This document shows, one piece after another, positions 31,767-40,473 of a stretch of DNA of 64,000 nucleotides. A program made the position numbers and the translations under genes. Position 1 is the first letter of the stretch. Every line of letters starts with the position of its first letter. The stretch is from Symbiodinium natans (lineage: Eukaryota; Sar; Dinophyceae; Suessiales; Symbiodiniaceae): NCBI GenBank assembly GCA_905221605.1, contig CAJNDS010000040.1:62001-126000 (forward strand). The letters run 5' to 3'. The notes below the pieces were generated by a model. The model was given only the letters and a program-made list of their open reading frames with translations. It had not been told where the DNA came from and did no database searches.

Positions 31767-34700
31767 TCCCAGCCAACCGGCTCGGTGGTCAAGCCACAAG
31801 CCTCACACAAGCTTGCCAAACTGTCATTCGTGGGACTTTTCGTTAGAGCATCTGCGGGGTTGATGGCCCCCGGTATGTGCTCAATCGTGAACCTTCCACG
31901 ATCCACAAGTTCCTGGAGAAATGCGGCTCTTAACTCTATATGGCGAACTTTCCTCAGCAATGTTCCCATTTTTGAGATACAAACCGCGCTTTCAGAGTCA
32001 GAGTAACCCTTCAAGAGATAGTAACCGGTCTCCCTGTCCTGCGGAATGCCTTCCAAGATGGTCTCTGTCAAGAGGGCAATGTAGAGACCTTCCCTGGCTA
32101 TCTCCGTGAGCGCCGCGAGCTCACTCTCAGCGCTGGACAGGGCTGTGGTTGATTGCTTTCTGCTAAAAGTCTTCAGACAGCAGTTTTCCCAAGTAATCAC
32201 ACCACCACTAACCGAATTCAAACTCCAGCTTGCGTCTGTAAAACAGGAAACCGCCTGAGGATCCGCATCATCTTCCAGGATCTCCCGAGTTGATGGAAAC
32301 ACCTGTACTCGGTGCGGAAGCCCTTTTATCCACTTAAGGACGTCTCTCATGCATGTTTCAGCAGCCTCGTCTGGCGCCGCCTGGTGCCGGCCCAAAAACC
32401 CGCAACAGAATTGCAGGTCCGGTCGGGAGAGGGCTGCCCATGCAAGCCGACCAAGGGTTCTACGATACTTTTCGTGTGCGGCCGGGCTAATCTTTTCAGT
32501 TTGCCCTTTTCGAACCAGGTCGGAGTATCGCTTTTCAAGCGACGGGAGTTTGGGGCTCGGTTTGGTTATATTGTACTCAGAGCAGCACGCGTCTAGGTAC
32601 TTGCTATCTAGCCCGAAATAGACGCGCTTGTCTCCGGAACGTCGGAATATTCTCCTACCCAAGAAGGAAACTTCCCCCGCACCATTCTCAGGAAGCTCTC
32701 CAGTCAGTTTCAGCTTGTAGCGTTTCTGCAGTCCTTCGAAAACTCTCTTACCTTCCGAGGGGTCCTCGGAGTAGATCAGCAAATCGTCTACATAGAACAG
32801 TACCAACGTCAGACCCTTCGACGTCTTCCTTCGGTATATCGTAGGGTCCAGGCTTGGACTGAATCCGCTCTTCTCCAAGTACGAACTCAGTTCCTTATAC
32901 CAAGAAAGCGGTGCCGATCTCAATCCGTTCATCGCTTTATGAAGACGAAGATACACCTTCTTGTTTCCTGCCTTTTGGGGAACAGAAGAGTCCGCAATAC
33001 TCACATTGTTTGGGAGCTCTACGTACTCTGGCCTTGACACTGCAGCGTGCATGAAAGCCACGCTCACGTCACAGCTCAACACTGAGCCTTTCTTGCAAAG
33101 CAATGCCAAAAGAAGCCTTAAACCCTCTAAACTCGTAGTCGGGCTGTAGATGCCTTCTGAAAGCGTCGTGCCTCCCATTGAAGCGTAATCTCTAACAACG
33201 AGGCGGGAACGGTAAAGACCTTTACGTTTGATCGTGTTAACCCACCTGCTCGTGAGAACCCTCCGACCGCTCTCTCGCGCCGACTTGCGGGCCTCAGCTT
33301 CAGAGATCACTTTTCCTACTCCAAAAGACTCGAGTTCCTCAAGCTCCAACTTCATCGAAGCATACAAAAGTTCAGGGTCTAACTGTTCACCTGAGGTCTC
33401 AGAAACGGCGTTTCGGGGTACTTGGCACTTGATCTTACTCCCTCCGAATTTGAGAGTAAACGAATCAGCTACTTCTTTAGACGTGGCCAGAATGTCCGGT
33501 CCTTTGAACAAAGACTCTAACAGATGGTTAGTTAGCCAGTCAATTTCCATGTCCTCTAGGTCATCCGGCTGCATTTCCGGTGACCCAAGTCCGCCTTCCC
33601 CCTCATCATCTGTGGGTTCCACGTAAGACGGAATATCATTCAGAGGATCAGGATCATCTGGTACCATCTCTTCATCTTCGTTTTCAAACCCCGGGTCAGG
33701 GTCTTCTGACTTCACCGGATCAGGTGGTGGCTCAAACATGATGGGCCTTTCAGGATCCGCTGGGTCTAAAACGAGAGGCTGTGAAGTAGACAGAGCGTGT
33801 ATGGCCCCTACGTCGTAGACAGGCTCACCTTTCGCTCCTTCTAAGGCCCTACAGACAGGAAAGATATCGATCTCAGTCTGACCCACTGGAGCAGCAAAGA
33901 CACCGCCCCCTCTAGGCTCTTTAGGCCCTAGATACACAGCTTTCACTGTTTTCTTTCCCCTGTACTTCTGTTGATGCGCTTTTGAGCCCCCTACTTTAGC
34001 GTAGACAAGACATCCAAACGGCAGGGTCCTCGTACGATGCACAATCTCCTCGTGCAGCCGGTCAATGGGCGTAGTCACGTCCTGGTGACTAAAGCTCCAG
34101 AGGTTGTAGCACCTGGCGCTGTAAAGGACACAAGCTTGCCAGAGCATTCCTCCCAGCGGAAGCTTCTTGTTCCAGTCTTCCGGCGCGGAATTCCGCGCAA
34201 CTTCTCTCTCCAAGTCTAACCACACTGCCCAAAATCCCTGCTTCATAGTTTCTACTTGTCTTTCAATAGCGCCTTTTGACTGAGGGCGATACCCGGGCAC
34301 GACGTCCACAATGACGCCAGAAACAGCTACATCACCTGTACGGGTAGTCAATTTTTCGGCTAAAGACATCAAAGCCGACTCCTGATCACATCTCACTGTG
34401 ACCATTTTATTCACAAGACCCATTTCGCGAATCACTCGTCCAATGTTGTAAAACAGATCCGGATCATCCAAATTCATGGCCGGGATGACCGTGGTATAGT
34501 TCGAAGAGCAATGTGCAAGAAGCAGCACACGAAGACGACCGAAGTAGTAGAAATCCATTCCTATCGTCTGGTCCTCGCGTTGCAAACGCCTTCGCAACCG
34601 TCTCGCAGGAACCTTCCCTTTACTCGAGGTGCAGGCCTCACAGTTCACATCATAAGGAAAATGACCTCTGGATCTATGCACTTGCAAAGCCACACTTCGC

Positions 34701-35806
34701 AGAGGTATCCTATCTGAAACTTCTGCACCTCCAGGCGGTTCCGGGGGTTTAGGTGGTTCAGCACCTTGAGGCTTCGGAAGCGGACTCTCTTTTTCTCCTC
34801 TCTCTTTTCTCTCTGAAGAACGTGGTATGTCACTATCGAGTTCTAAGGGCTCAGCTTGCGTCCCCTTACCGGGGAGGGGCAGTCCACGCATAACTCTCAA
34901 GTGGCTGTGCTCAGAAGTGGATCTGCTCCCTTTTTCATCATCGCCCTTTCTTCTCAACAAACAACAACCACACACACTCCAAGCACAACACCATGCCATG
35001 CACACCAACAAGCTCCACAAGTTCCTGTCGAGACAAAGGCCCAAGCACATGGCCTTACATGCGAACTTCAAAGAGGCTTTAAAACCTGAGCTCCAAGTTG
35101 GTTTCACAACGTGCCTGCTAAAGACCAGAGTACGTTCTACATCAACTCGAACATAACAGAAACGAGTCTTGATTCGCACTCGGACTCCTTTACGACGATG
35201 GTGTAAACGGTACTTTCGGGATACAAGTTGAGGGTAGTCACCAACTCCTCGAAACCTTTTCAAACACATCTTCAAGAATCGAAACCCTAACCAGAACGAA
35301 CCCCCCAAGAGACTTGCTATCACATAGATCGCCAAGCAAGCGAAAACATCCAATGCTTCTCCTGGCATGCAAAACAAAGCACTCCTGGCCGGCAGGGGTC
35401 TGTCATGACTCATGTTCAGGAGGTTTGGGTTCGTGGCGTTTCTGAGGTTCACACTTGAGGGTATTTCGGATCTTTGAGGGTACTGCTTAGAAGATCGACG
35501 TTCTTTCGGGCTAGTTAAACGCGGACTTGAGGGTATTTCGGATCTTTGAGGGTACTGCCGAGAAGATCGAAGTTCTTTTGGGCTTCTCTTCAAGGGACCT
35601 TCAAGCTCGCACACTCCTAACCAAGCAAGTCTCACACAGCAACATGTCTGTTCAACTGCTTCACTCATGCTTCTTTCCAAGTCCAAACAAGCCTGAAAGA
35701 CACTGTGTTTTTCCAACGCACAAGACATGCGATCGGCGCGTTCAGAAACAATTCCACAAGAGGAAGAATTCCGCACAGCCTTTAAGGCCTTCACTTCTTC
35801 TGGCAA
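31601..35806 (-). CDS. pol: Ty1/copia pol: integrase, reverse transcriptase, RNase H
   Basis: 1,401 codons, opening without an ATG 65 bases inside the end of gag; relative to gag it is in the +1 frame. The integrase zinc finger is HRSRGH....C..C (about residues 377-392). Integrase catalytic residues are D418 (IGMDF), D474 (VRCDQ) and E515 (KGAIERQ). An acidic linker lies at 695-755. The reverse transcriptase spans about 845-1055 with D913 (SCDVSVAF) and the YVDD box at 1005-1008. RNase H has D1191 (FTDASW), E1227 (SSAESEL) and D1270 (YSDSES), and the usual AFLQELVDRG...PADALTK tail follows. All catalytic residues are intact. The first 370 residues are atypical: a 24-residue tandem duplication (about 74-118) and two hydrophobic stretches (about 151-178 and 248-284) replace the expected zinc knuckle and protease. 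Confidence 0.95.
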   Translation of the reverse strand: MPEEVKALKAVRNSSSCGIVSERADRMSCALEKHSVFQACLDLERSMSEAVEQTCCCVRLAWLGVCELEGPLKRSPKELRSSRQYPQRSEIPSSPRLTSPKERRSSKQYPQRSEIPSSVNLRNATNPNLLNMSHDRPLPARSALFCMPGEALDVFACLAIYVIASLLGGSFWLGFRFLKMCLKRFRGVGDYPQLVSRKYRLHHRRKGVRVRIKTRFCYVRVDVERTLVFSRHVVKPTWSSGFKASLKFACKAMCLGLCLDRNLWSLLVCMAWCCAWSVCGCCLLRRKGDDEKGSRSTSEHSHLRVMRGLPLPGKGTQAEPLELDSDIPRSSERKERGEKESPLPKPQGAEPPKPPEPPGGAEVSDRIPLRSVALQVHRSRGHFPYDVNCEACTSSKGKVPARRLRRRLQREDQTIGMDFYYFGRLRVLLLAHCSSNYTTVIPAMNLDDPDLFYNIGRVIREMGLVNKMVTVRCDQESALMSLAEKLTTRTGDVAVSGVIVDVVPGYRPQSKGAIERQVETMKQGFWAVWLDLEREVARNSAPEDWNKKLPLGGMLWQACVLYSARCYNLWSFSHQDVTTPIDRLHEEIVHRTRTLPFGCLVYAKVGGSKAHQQKYRGKKTVKAVYLGPKEPRGGGVFAAPVGQTEIDIFPVCRALEGAKGEPVYDVGAIHALSTSQPLVLDPADPERPIMFEPPPDPVKSEDPDPGFENEDEEMVPDDPDPLNDIPSYVEPTDDEGEGGLGSPEMQPDDLEDMEIDWLTNHLLESLFKGPDILATSKEVADSFTLKFGGSKIKCQVPRNAVSETSGEQLDPELLYASMKLELEELESFGVGKVISEAEARKSARESGRRVLTSRWVNTIKRKGLYRSRLVVRDYASMGGTTLSEGIYSPTTSLEGLRLLLALLCKKGSVLSCDVSVAFMHAAVSRPEYVELPNNVSIADSSVPQKAGNKKVYLRLHKAMNGLRSAPLSWYKELSSYLEKSGFSPSLDPTIYRRKTSKGLTLVLFYVDDLLIYSEDPSEGKRVFEGLQKRYKLKLTGELPENGAGEVSFLGRRIFRRSGDKRVYFGLDSKYLDACCSEYNITKPSPKLPSLEKRYSDLVRKGQTEKISPAAHEKYRRTLGRLAWAALSRPDLQFCCGFLGRHQAAPDEAAETCMRDVLKWIKGLPHRVQVFPSTREILEDDADPQAVSCFTDASWSLNSVSGGVITWENCCLKTFSRKQSTTALSSAESELAALTEIAREGLYIALLTETILEGIPQDRETGYYLLKGYSDSESAVCISKMGTLLRKVRHIELRAAFLQELVDRGRFTIEHIPGAINPADALTKSPTNDSLASLCEACGLTTEPVGWEKKLQALAFRLPLKSPIPATKCSQFRARGRTRPTELLLGRPPWLSWNSVAKRKAR
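31760..31766 (-). promoter_or_regulatory. Candidate -1 frameshift site G AAA AAG
   Basis: In the pol frame the codons read GAG AAA AAG. A slip of -1 at the A run continues directly into the downstream frame as GCT TCA GGC. The heptamer G AAA AAG resembles but is not an optimal X XXY YYZ site. A simple indel is the alternative. Confidence 0.4.
35453..35584 (-). repeat. 72-bp-period tandem duplication inside pol N-terminus
   Basis: Copies at 35453-35512 and 35525-35584 share ACTTGAGGGTATTTCGGATC followed by TTTGAGGGTACTGC and nearly identical sequence. The period is 24 codons, so the frame is kept and the peptide QYPQRSEIPSS is repeated. Confidence 0.9.
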
Positions 35807-36725
35807 GGGGAAGGAAGCACACCGCCAACTTGAGGCACTGCTCCCGCACGTAGACAGCTTCCATGCGAGACACGATGCTGTATTGCTGCGTGATGGTCCT
35901 CACAGCCTCGTATCCGCAGGCACTGAGAGACTGCCTTTTCGAGCACGAGCGTAGCAACTCCTGACCTCTTTCCCAACGTGAGAGAGATTGGGTGAGATAG
36001 TAGTAAAGCTTCGCACTTCGAGCAGCAACATCATCCGCCAAATCCTTCTGAAGGATCTCATTCTTTTGCTTGACGCAGAGTTGCAACTCTCGAACGAAAG
36101 ACTCATCTTGAAGAGCAAGCCACGATGACAGTGTCTCCAGGTAGGCATGCCATGTCTCGACTTCTCGCATCCTGCCCTTGTTCATGCCTTGATGCTCTAG
36201 CATCGGCAGAGATGGAAGGTACTTCTCCGCCCTATTCTGCACCAATGGGCTCCGAACAGAGCTCGAAGACGAGGTAGCTCCTGCAAAAGGCACAGAAGGT
36301 GTGCTCGGTGCAGCTGCAAACGGGTCTTCCGTCTTGGCTCTAGCTGCAGCCTCCGCAACCAAACGTGCGGTCTCCGCTGCCTTCTCTTCAGCCTCATTTC
36401 GACGCTTCTCTTCCAAATCCATTCTTCTCATGAGGGCAGCTATCAACTGCTGGTTCTGCTGGTTGGCCTGACTTTGCTGCCTTAGCATCTCCAAGAAGAT
36501 GGCTTGGAAGTTGCCTTCACCAAGGCCATTTCCAGCTTGTACTCCACCCACTTGGCTTCCAGTAGGCGAAGCATGAGCTTGAGCTGGAGTTGCCGGAGGC
36601 GACGCAAAAGGGTTCGCTCCTCCAGCAGGTGCTGTCGGTTGTCCTTGAGACCCAAACAGCAAAGCCTCTTCCTCAGGGCTCACATCAGGTACTGGCACTG
36701 TAGACGCGTCCGGAACTTGGGCCAT
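35742..36725 (-). CDS. gag: Ty1/copia gag, C-terminally shortened
   Basis: 327 codons from ATG at 36725 (MAQVPDAST), about 30 bp downstream of the primer-binding site. A proline/glutamine-rich N-terminus is followed by a coiled-coil-like stretch (about residues 90-130, MRRMDLEEKRRNEAEEKAAE), then the conserved capsid-like core beginning AEKYLPSLPMLEHQGM, with W/L-rich helices and an YYLTQSLSRWERG segment. It stops shortly after SRMEAVYVREQCLKL. No CX2CX4HX4C knuckle is present in this frame or in the following pol frame. The frame end overlaps the start of pol by 65 bases; expression of pol would need a +1 shift, or the join marks a deletion that removed the C-terminal gag, knuckle and protease. 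Confidence 0.93.
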   Translation of the reverse strand: MAQVPDASTVPVPDVSPEEEALLFGSQGQPTAPAGGANPFASPPATPAQAHASPTGSQVGGVQAGNGLGEGNFQAIFLEMLRQQSQANQQNQQLIAALMRRMDLEEKRRNEAEEKAAETARLVAEAAARAKTEDPFAAAPSTPSVPFAGATSSSSSVRSPLVQNRAEKYLPSLPMLEHQGMNKGRMREVETWHAYLETLSSWLALQDESFVRELQLCVKQKNEILQKDLADDVAARSAKLYYYLTQSLSRWERGQELLRSCSKRQSLSACGYEAVRTITQQYSIVSRMEAVYVREQCLKLAVCFLPLARRSEGLKGCAEFFLLWNCF

Positions 36726-36753
36726 GGCTTTTCCTGGAACGTCTCTTCAGGAC

Positions 36754-36765
36754 GCTCCGCTACCA
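36754..36765 (-). other. Primer-binding site, initiator Met tRNA type
   Basis: Directly next to the 5' LTR the minus strand reads TGGTAGCGGAGC. It resembles the complement of the 3' end of eukaryotic initiator methionine tRNA (TGGTAGCAGAG type) with one mismatch, the most common primer for copia elements. Confidence 0.85.
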
Positions 36766-37340
36766 TGTGAAAAGCAGAGCTTTAGCGCAGACTGCTTTTT
36801 CCGTTCGCACTTGAGCCAAACACGTCAGTGTTCAGCTGCACTGTCTTCAGTCAGCAAAGGTGCTCTCTCCAAGAGCAAAGGCTTCAAGTCTTCAAACGAC
36901 ATCTCAACTTTGTTTAGACAACGGAGAATGCAAAAGTAACATGCAACACATCTTGGTTACTGCTTCAGGACTTCAGGTCTGTTGCAAAACATACAGCATG
37001 CTCTCAGAATGCCTCAGTCGAGTGTCAAACGGTCACGACACGGTACGAACGACGGGGCAAGGCACACGGAGTGAGTAACGGCCAAAGTCTGTTCCTCAGA
37101 GCTTTGCTTCAGCACTTCCAGATGACTCTCAGGTCAACTCCCGAGAGCTAAAAGCCTTTCTGTGCTTCCCAAAACTCATCCTCGGACTTGCAAACCAAAA
37201 CATGTCAAGTCAAAGCACCTTCATGTCATGCAAACATGCTCATGCCAAAACAAAACATGTTCTTGCCATGTCACAGCACTCATGTCCTACACATGTACCT
37301 GCAAGCAACTAGGCAAACAAAGAAATGTCATATTTTCACA
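36766..37340 (-). repeat. 5' LTR
   Basis: 575 bp, same length and ends as the LTR at 30378-30952. It should hold the element's promoter and polyadenylation site; no TATA-like box could be assigned with confidence. The spliced-leader-like TTTGGCTCAAG is at 36810-36820 (minus strand). Confidence 0.97.
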
Positions 37341-37427
37341 AAAAGAGGGATGCTGAAAATCTGCGAAATGAATTTGTCCGCTGCATGTTGTCGCATCAAG
37401 AAGTCCATGGAGGTCAACTCCCTCCGC
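37341..37427 (-). pseudogene. Transposase-like gene, 5' part of the split exon
   Basis: Follows an acceptor-like CTCCTCAG on the minus strand at 37428. It encodes ELTSMDFLMRQHAADKF then ISQIFSIPLF, where the last codons are shared with 30372-30377 across the retrotransposon. An in-frame stop just upstream of the acceptor supports an intron there. The first five bases (37341-37345) are the right copy of the AAAAG duplication. Confidence 0.7.
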
Positions 37428-37559
37428 CTGAGGAGTCAAAAGTGCGATGAAACAAACAGAAAAAACACAAAGACCTCCTACTTTAAGGTGAAATCAGGGT
37501 GGCATTGTTGATTCCAGACTCGTGAGAAAAGTAAGGCCTGCTATATTTGTATGTATTCT

Positions 37560-38491
37560 TCAGACATGCATGCATGGAAGCCTCGTCAGCGATGCGAGGG
37601 TAAAGTCCTTCAGTTGGGCCCTTGTACAGTCGCACCGCCAACATATCGGGCCAGCAGCTGCCCATGACGGGAACTCGAGAAGGTCTTTATACATGGACCA
37701 ATCGCCACGGAGTTCTCCCAGTATCATGATCGGGGCAGATTTTCCCTGCAGCCGTCGTCGATGCTTGTCTGTCGTTCGCCAAGCGGTTGCATCGTGTCGC
37801 ATAGACGGGCACACTCCACATAAGGTTGCCCGAAAGGACCAAGCCAAAACGGCGAGTATCGCATCGTGGGTGGAGTGCTTTTTCAAAAAGGCTTTGGGGA
37901 AGCAACAAATCGGAAACCTCATCGGCCCCTCTCCAATCAAACTGAATGTGAAGACCTCCAGGCTGTGTGTTCTGTCGCTGTTAAACGGGACAGAGTCCAC
38001 CCAAAGTCCAGCAATCAAAGTCTTCGTAGCATCAATGCCGAGCTGGGCAGAGGCCTGGCCAAGGTGTCTGCTTAAGTCGGGCCGATGGGCCAATGCCAGC
38101 TGCTGCCGTCGCAAGAGACCGTCCATGCTATTCACTTTCAGCACAGCAAGCATCAATTCATGCGGTAGCAGCATGTGCAGCTTCATATTCTGGGGCACGT
38201 TCTTGCCAGGGTTCCAGGCCGGAACCTCCAATGTATAAACATCTGGCCATTTCGAATTGCGGAAACATCGCTTCAACAGATCCCTCGCAGAGTTTTTGCC
38301 CACAGGAACCTTTGCTAAGTCGCTGATATTCTCTGTGTTGGCTAATTTCGCATGGTGAATGAGCCTGGCGGCCCGCTGTCCAGAAATATCTGAGCTGATG
38401 GTCAAGTCCAAAATATCAGCCCTGAACCGCTTCTTCTCCGGAATGTCATCTGTAGAAGCCAGTGTTCGCTTCAGGTACATGGACAAATCTC
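37560..38491 (-). CDS. Transposase-like gene, central exon
   Basis: A long exon of about 310 codons. On the minus strand it follows a strong acceptor (pyrimidine tract, TTTGCAG ending at 38492) and begins DLSMYLKRTLAST. Key segments: KLHMLLPHELMLAVL, then GLWVDSVPFNSDRTHSLEVF, then VLAWSFRATLCGVCPSMRHD, then LGELRGDWSMYKDLLEFPSW, then CWRCDCT. The D.VP...DR and ELRGDW segments, with C..C, recall the first acidic motif and zinc-finger region of Tnp2/CACTA-type transposases, which suggests a DDE-type enzyme; this is inference from pattern, not from alignment. The donor site before the stop at 37560 is not certain; the next exon starts at 37427. Confidence 0.75.
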
Positions 38492-38885
38492 CTGCAAAGA
38501 AGAAAAGGCAAAAGGAACAAAACAGGCCGGCATGCATGAGCTCCGTCGCTGAACGAACAAAACAATTATGTCAAGTACGACGTGCATGCAAGCATCTAGC
38601 TCTGCAACACATATATTCTAGACAGTACGAAACAAATGCCCCTGTGTTAACAAATCTTGCAGCAGTCCGTCCTAGTAGTCCTTTCAAGCAAAGTACACCT
38701 CTGGAGCTTCGACTGGCGGCATGCAAGAGGTAAGCAAGGGCAACTTGCAGAAGCTTGCTACACACAGGTGCAGTCGCATGCAGAACCCTAATGCTTTCTT
38801 TTTGAGTGCCGGCGGGTGCTAGCAGCAACGAATCCTGAAAGGATGCTTACGATCCTTTCAACCTGGAGTGCACACAAGAGACAGC
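38492..38885 (-). other. Probable intron of the transposase-like gene
   Basis: No consistent coding frame. Ends on the minus strand with TTTTCTTCTTTGCAG. The donor near 38886 could not be fixed. Confidence 0.55.
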
Positions 38886-39598
38886 TCACAGCAGCAGTGC
38901 TCTAGCCGTCTTCAAAACTTGCTTGGAAGCCTTCTCGTGTAGAGTGGCCTCCTCCAGCACCTTGGCCAAGTCGCCAATCTGGGTTGTGTAGTCGTCGGCA
39001 ACGTCTTGCGGGAGCTTCTCAGCAAGGGCAGAGCGAATCTTCTGAAGAAAACCGTCCAAAGCAGTGCAGGCTTTCTGCAGCTCGCTTTCCTTCTTGGCCC
39101 ACGAGGAGTCCTCCAAGCTGCGGACCTGTGTCAGGACGAAAAGCAAGTCCTCGCTCGTCTTGCTCAATCTCGTACGAAAGGACTCCAACTCCCTTCGCTT
39201 CTCCTTCAAGAGGCCAAAGCTCTCGCTGGGCTTCGCTGTGCTCGGCTCGCCATCCCCATCGCCCTCAGTGAGCGAGCCACCATGCTTCATCATCTCCACG
39301 GCCCTTGCAGAGCCCGTTTTCTTCAAGTTTGTGGCAGTCGAAACACTCTGGGTTTGGCTGGTCGTGGCGGTGTCAAGCGTCTGACCCTCGGACCACTTGA
39401 ACAAGAAGCGATCCAACACTCGGAACTTCCCATGTCGTTCCACGTGCCGCTCGTAGCCGAAGAGTTTCTCCTGGGCCGTGAGCAGCTCTTCCAAAACCTC
39501 AGCTTGCTCCTCCTCCGACAAGTCTTTGTGCTCCACACCCTGCAGCTTGAAGATTGCTTTCCTCAGAGTCTTGTCGGAAAAAAACTTCAAAACGAACA
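38886..39598 (-). CDS. Transposase-like gene, coiled-coil exon
   Basis: About 235 codons, following an acceptor-like GCTGCAG on the minus strand. It begins VFVLKFFSDKTLRKAIFKLQ, continues LSEEEQAEVLEELLTAQEKL, then a serine/threonine-rich linker, then a long heptad-like region (LKEKRRELESFRTRLSKTSE and KLPQDVADDYTTQIGDLAKV). Helix prediction by eye gives coiled coil in the last 130 residues. I recall this module upstream of the central transposase-like module in dinoflagellate family members, which supports one multi-exon gene. The stop at 38886 may be beyond the real exon end. Confidence 0.7.
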
Positions 39599-39630
39599 CT
39601 GCAGCAAAGCACAAGGTACGAACATCTCAC

Positions 39631-39814
39631 TGCGCCCCAGCATCCGGGTCAAGAAGTTGGTTCGCAATCGCTCAGCCTCCACCTCTGTGTTGGTCGTGGT
39701 TTTGTGAAGAGTGTGCACCCAGCTGCAGTTCTGGACACCGAACTTGGAGAGGTTGTTCAAGATGGATCGCTGGGTAGCGAGGTCGCCCGACTGGTACTCC
39801 TTGGCATAAATGAA
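39631..39814 (-). CDS. Transposase-like gene, short exon
   Basis: Too short to stand out as an open frame. After an acceptor GCCTGCAG (ending 39815) it encodes FIYAKEYQSGDLATQRSILN, then SKFGVQNCSWVHTLHKTTTN, then TRMLG. It ends before GTGAGATG, a good donor. Only 32 bases separate that donor from the next acceptor-like GCTGCAG at 39599, so the junction to the next exon is either a very short intron or a frame error. The chemistry of the sequence (SILNNLSKFG, WVHTL) matches the family pattern I remember. Confidence 0.65.
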
Positions 39815-39926
39815 CTGCAGGCTTTATGGCCGGCAGCACACAAGCATGTATCCCGCAGCTACTCATATGGACAAAAAAACATCTCATACTAAGTAAAATC
39901 AGCAAGTCTATAAAAGCACCTAACTC

Positions 39927-40250
39927 TTAACGCAGTACAGTATCGCTCAAAGTCTTCATGCAATCAGCCCTCTGATCCTCCGTCACCTTCTTCGCCTTCG
40001 CTTGGTATTTCAGCGAAGTAATCAAGGCACTGATCGTGCCTCTTGGGTATCCTAGGCCTTTGGTGCTTTCCGAAGTCTGCGCATCTGTCTCATCGATCTC
40101 GGCCTTTGGGCCTTTCTTCTGGGGTCGCGGTGAGTTCTTCTCTACCTTGGCTTTTGCAGCCCTCGCTAGCTTGGACATGTTCGCCTTGCTCTTCGCTGCC
40201 GTTTTCTTTGGCGCAGCCTTGGCCTTGGGAGTAATCACTTTCTTGCCCAT
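39927..40250 (-). CDS. Transposase-like gene, N-terminal basic exon
   Basis: Starts with ATG at 40250 after CCGACAGC, a possible splice or trans-splice acceptor. The first about 60 residues are lysine/alanine/proline-rich (KAKAAPKKTAAKSKANMSKL), like a nuclear or DNA-binding tail. It continues TKGLGYPRGTISALITSLKY and DQRADCMKTLSDTVLR before a stop at 39927, just beyond the likely exon end. The intron to 39814 is about 110 bp. Whether further exons lie upstream (the 42.8-44.2 kb module) is unknown. Confidence 0.7.
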   Translation of the reverse strand: MGKKVITPKAKAAPKKTAAKSKANMSKLARAAKAKVEKNSPRPQKKGPKAEIDETDAQTSESTKGLGYPRGTISALITSLKYQAKAKKVTEDQRADCMKTLSDTVLR

Positions 40251-40473
40251 GCTGTCGGCAAGGCAACAGATCTATATGTAGTCGTGAATCTGGCTCCTAG
40301 GTCTTGAGGATCGTTGCACTGATGTGCTCAAAACATATAAGCAACAACCATCTCTCTACATGTGCATGTGAAAGCAGAAAGAAGCCAGTACACGATCGAA
40401 ACTTCGGCTCACAGCGAGCTCCAGCGCCTCAGACCATCTTGCCGAAGGCAGACCAAACCTGCCGAGCTCTGAA

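Larger units (their letters stand above)
30378..37340 (-). mobile_element. Ty1/copia LTR retrotransposon, recent insertion (6,963 bp)
   Basis: Two 575-bp direct LTRs starting TGTGAA and ending TTCACA, a perfect 5-bp target duplication, a tRNA-primer-type site next to the 5' LTR, a purine tract next to the 3' LTR, and gag and pol frames on the minus strand. The domain order integrase, reverse transcriptase, RNase H identifies Ty1/copia (Pseudoviridae-type), not Ty3/gypsy. The LTRs differ at about two positions, so insertion was recent. The internal frames are not a single polyprotein (+1 then -1), and the zinc knuckle and protease are not visible, so autonomy is doubtful. Confidence 0.97.

Noticed and set aside
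32312-35954. Plus-strand frames of 60-132 codons
   Set aside because: Antisense shadows of the retrotransposon pol and gag frames.
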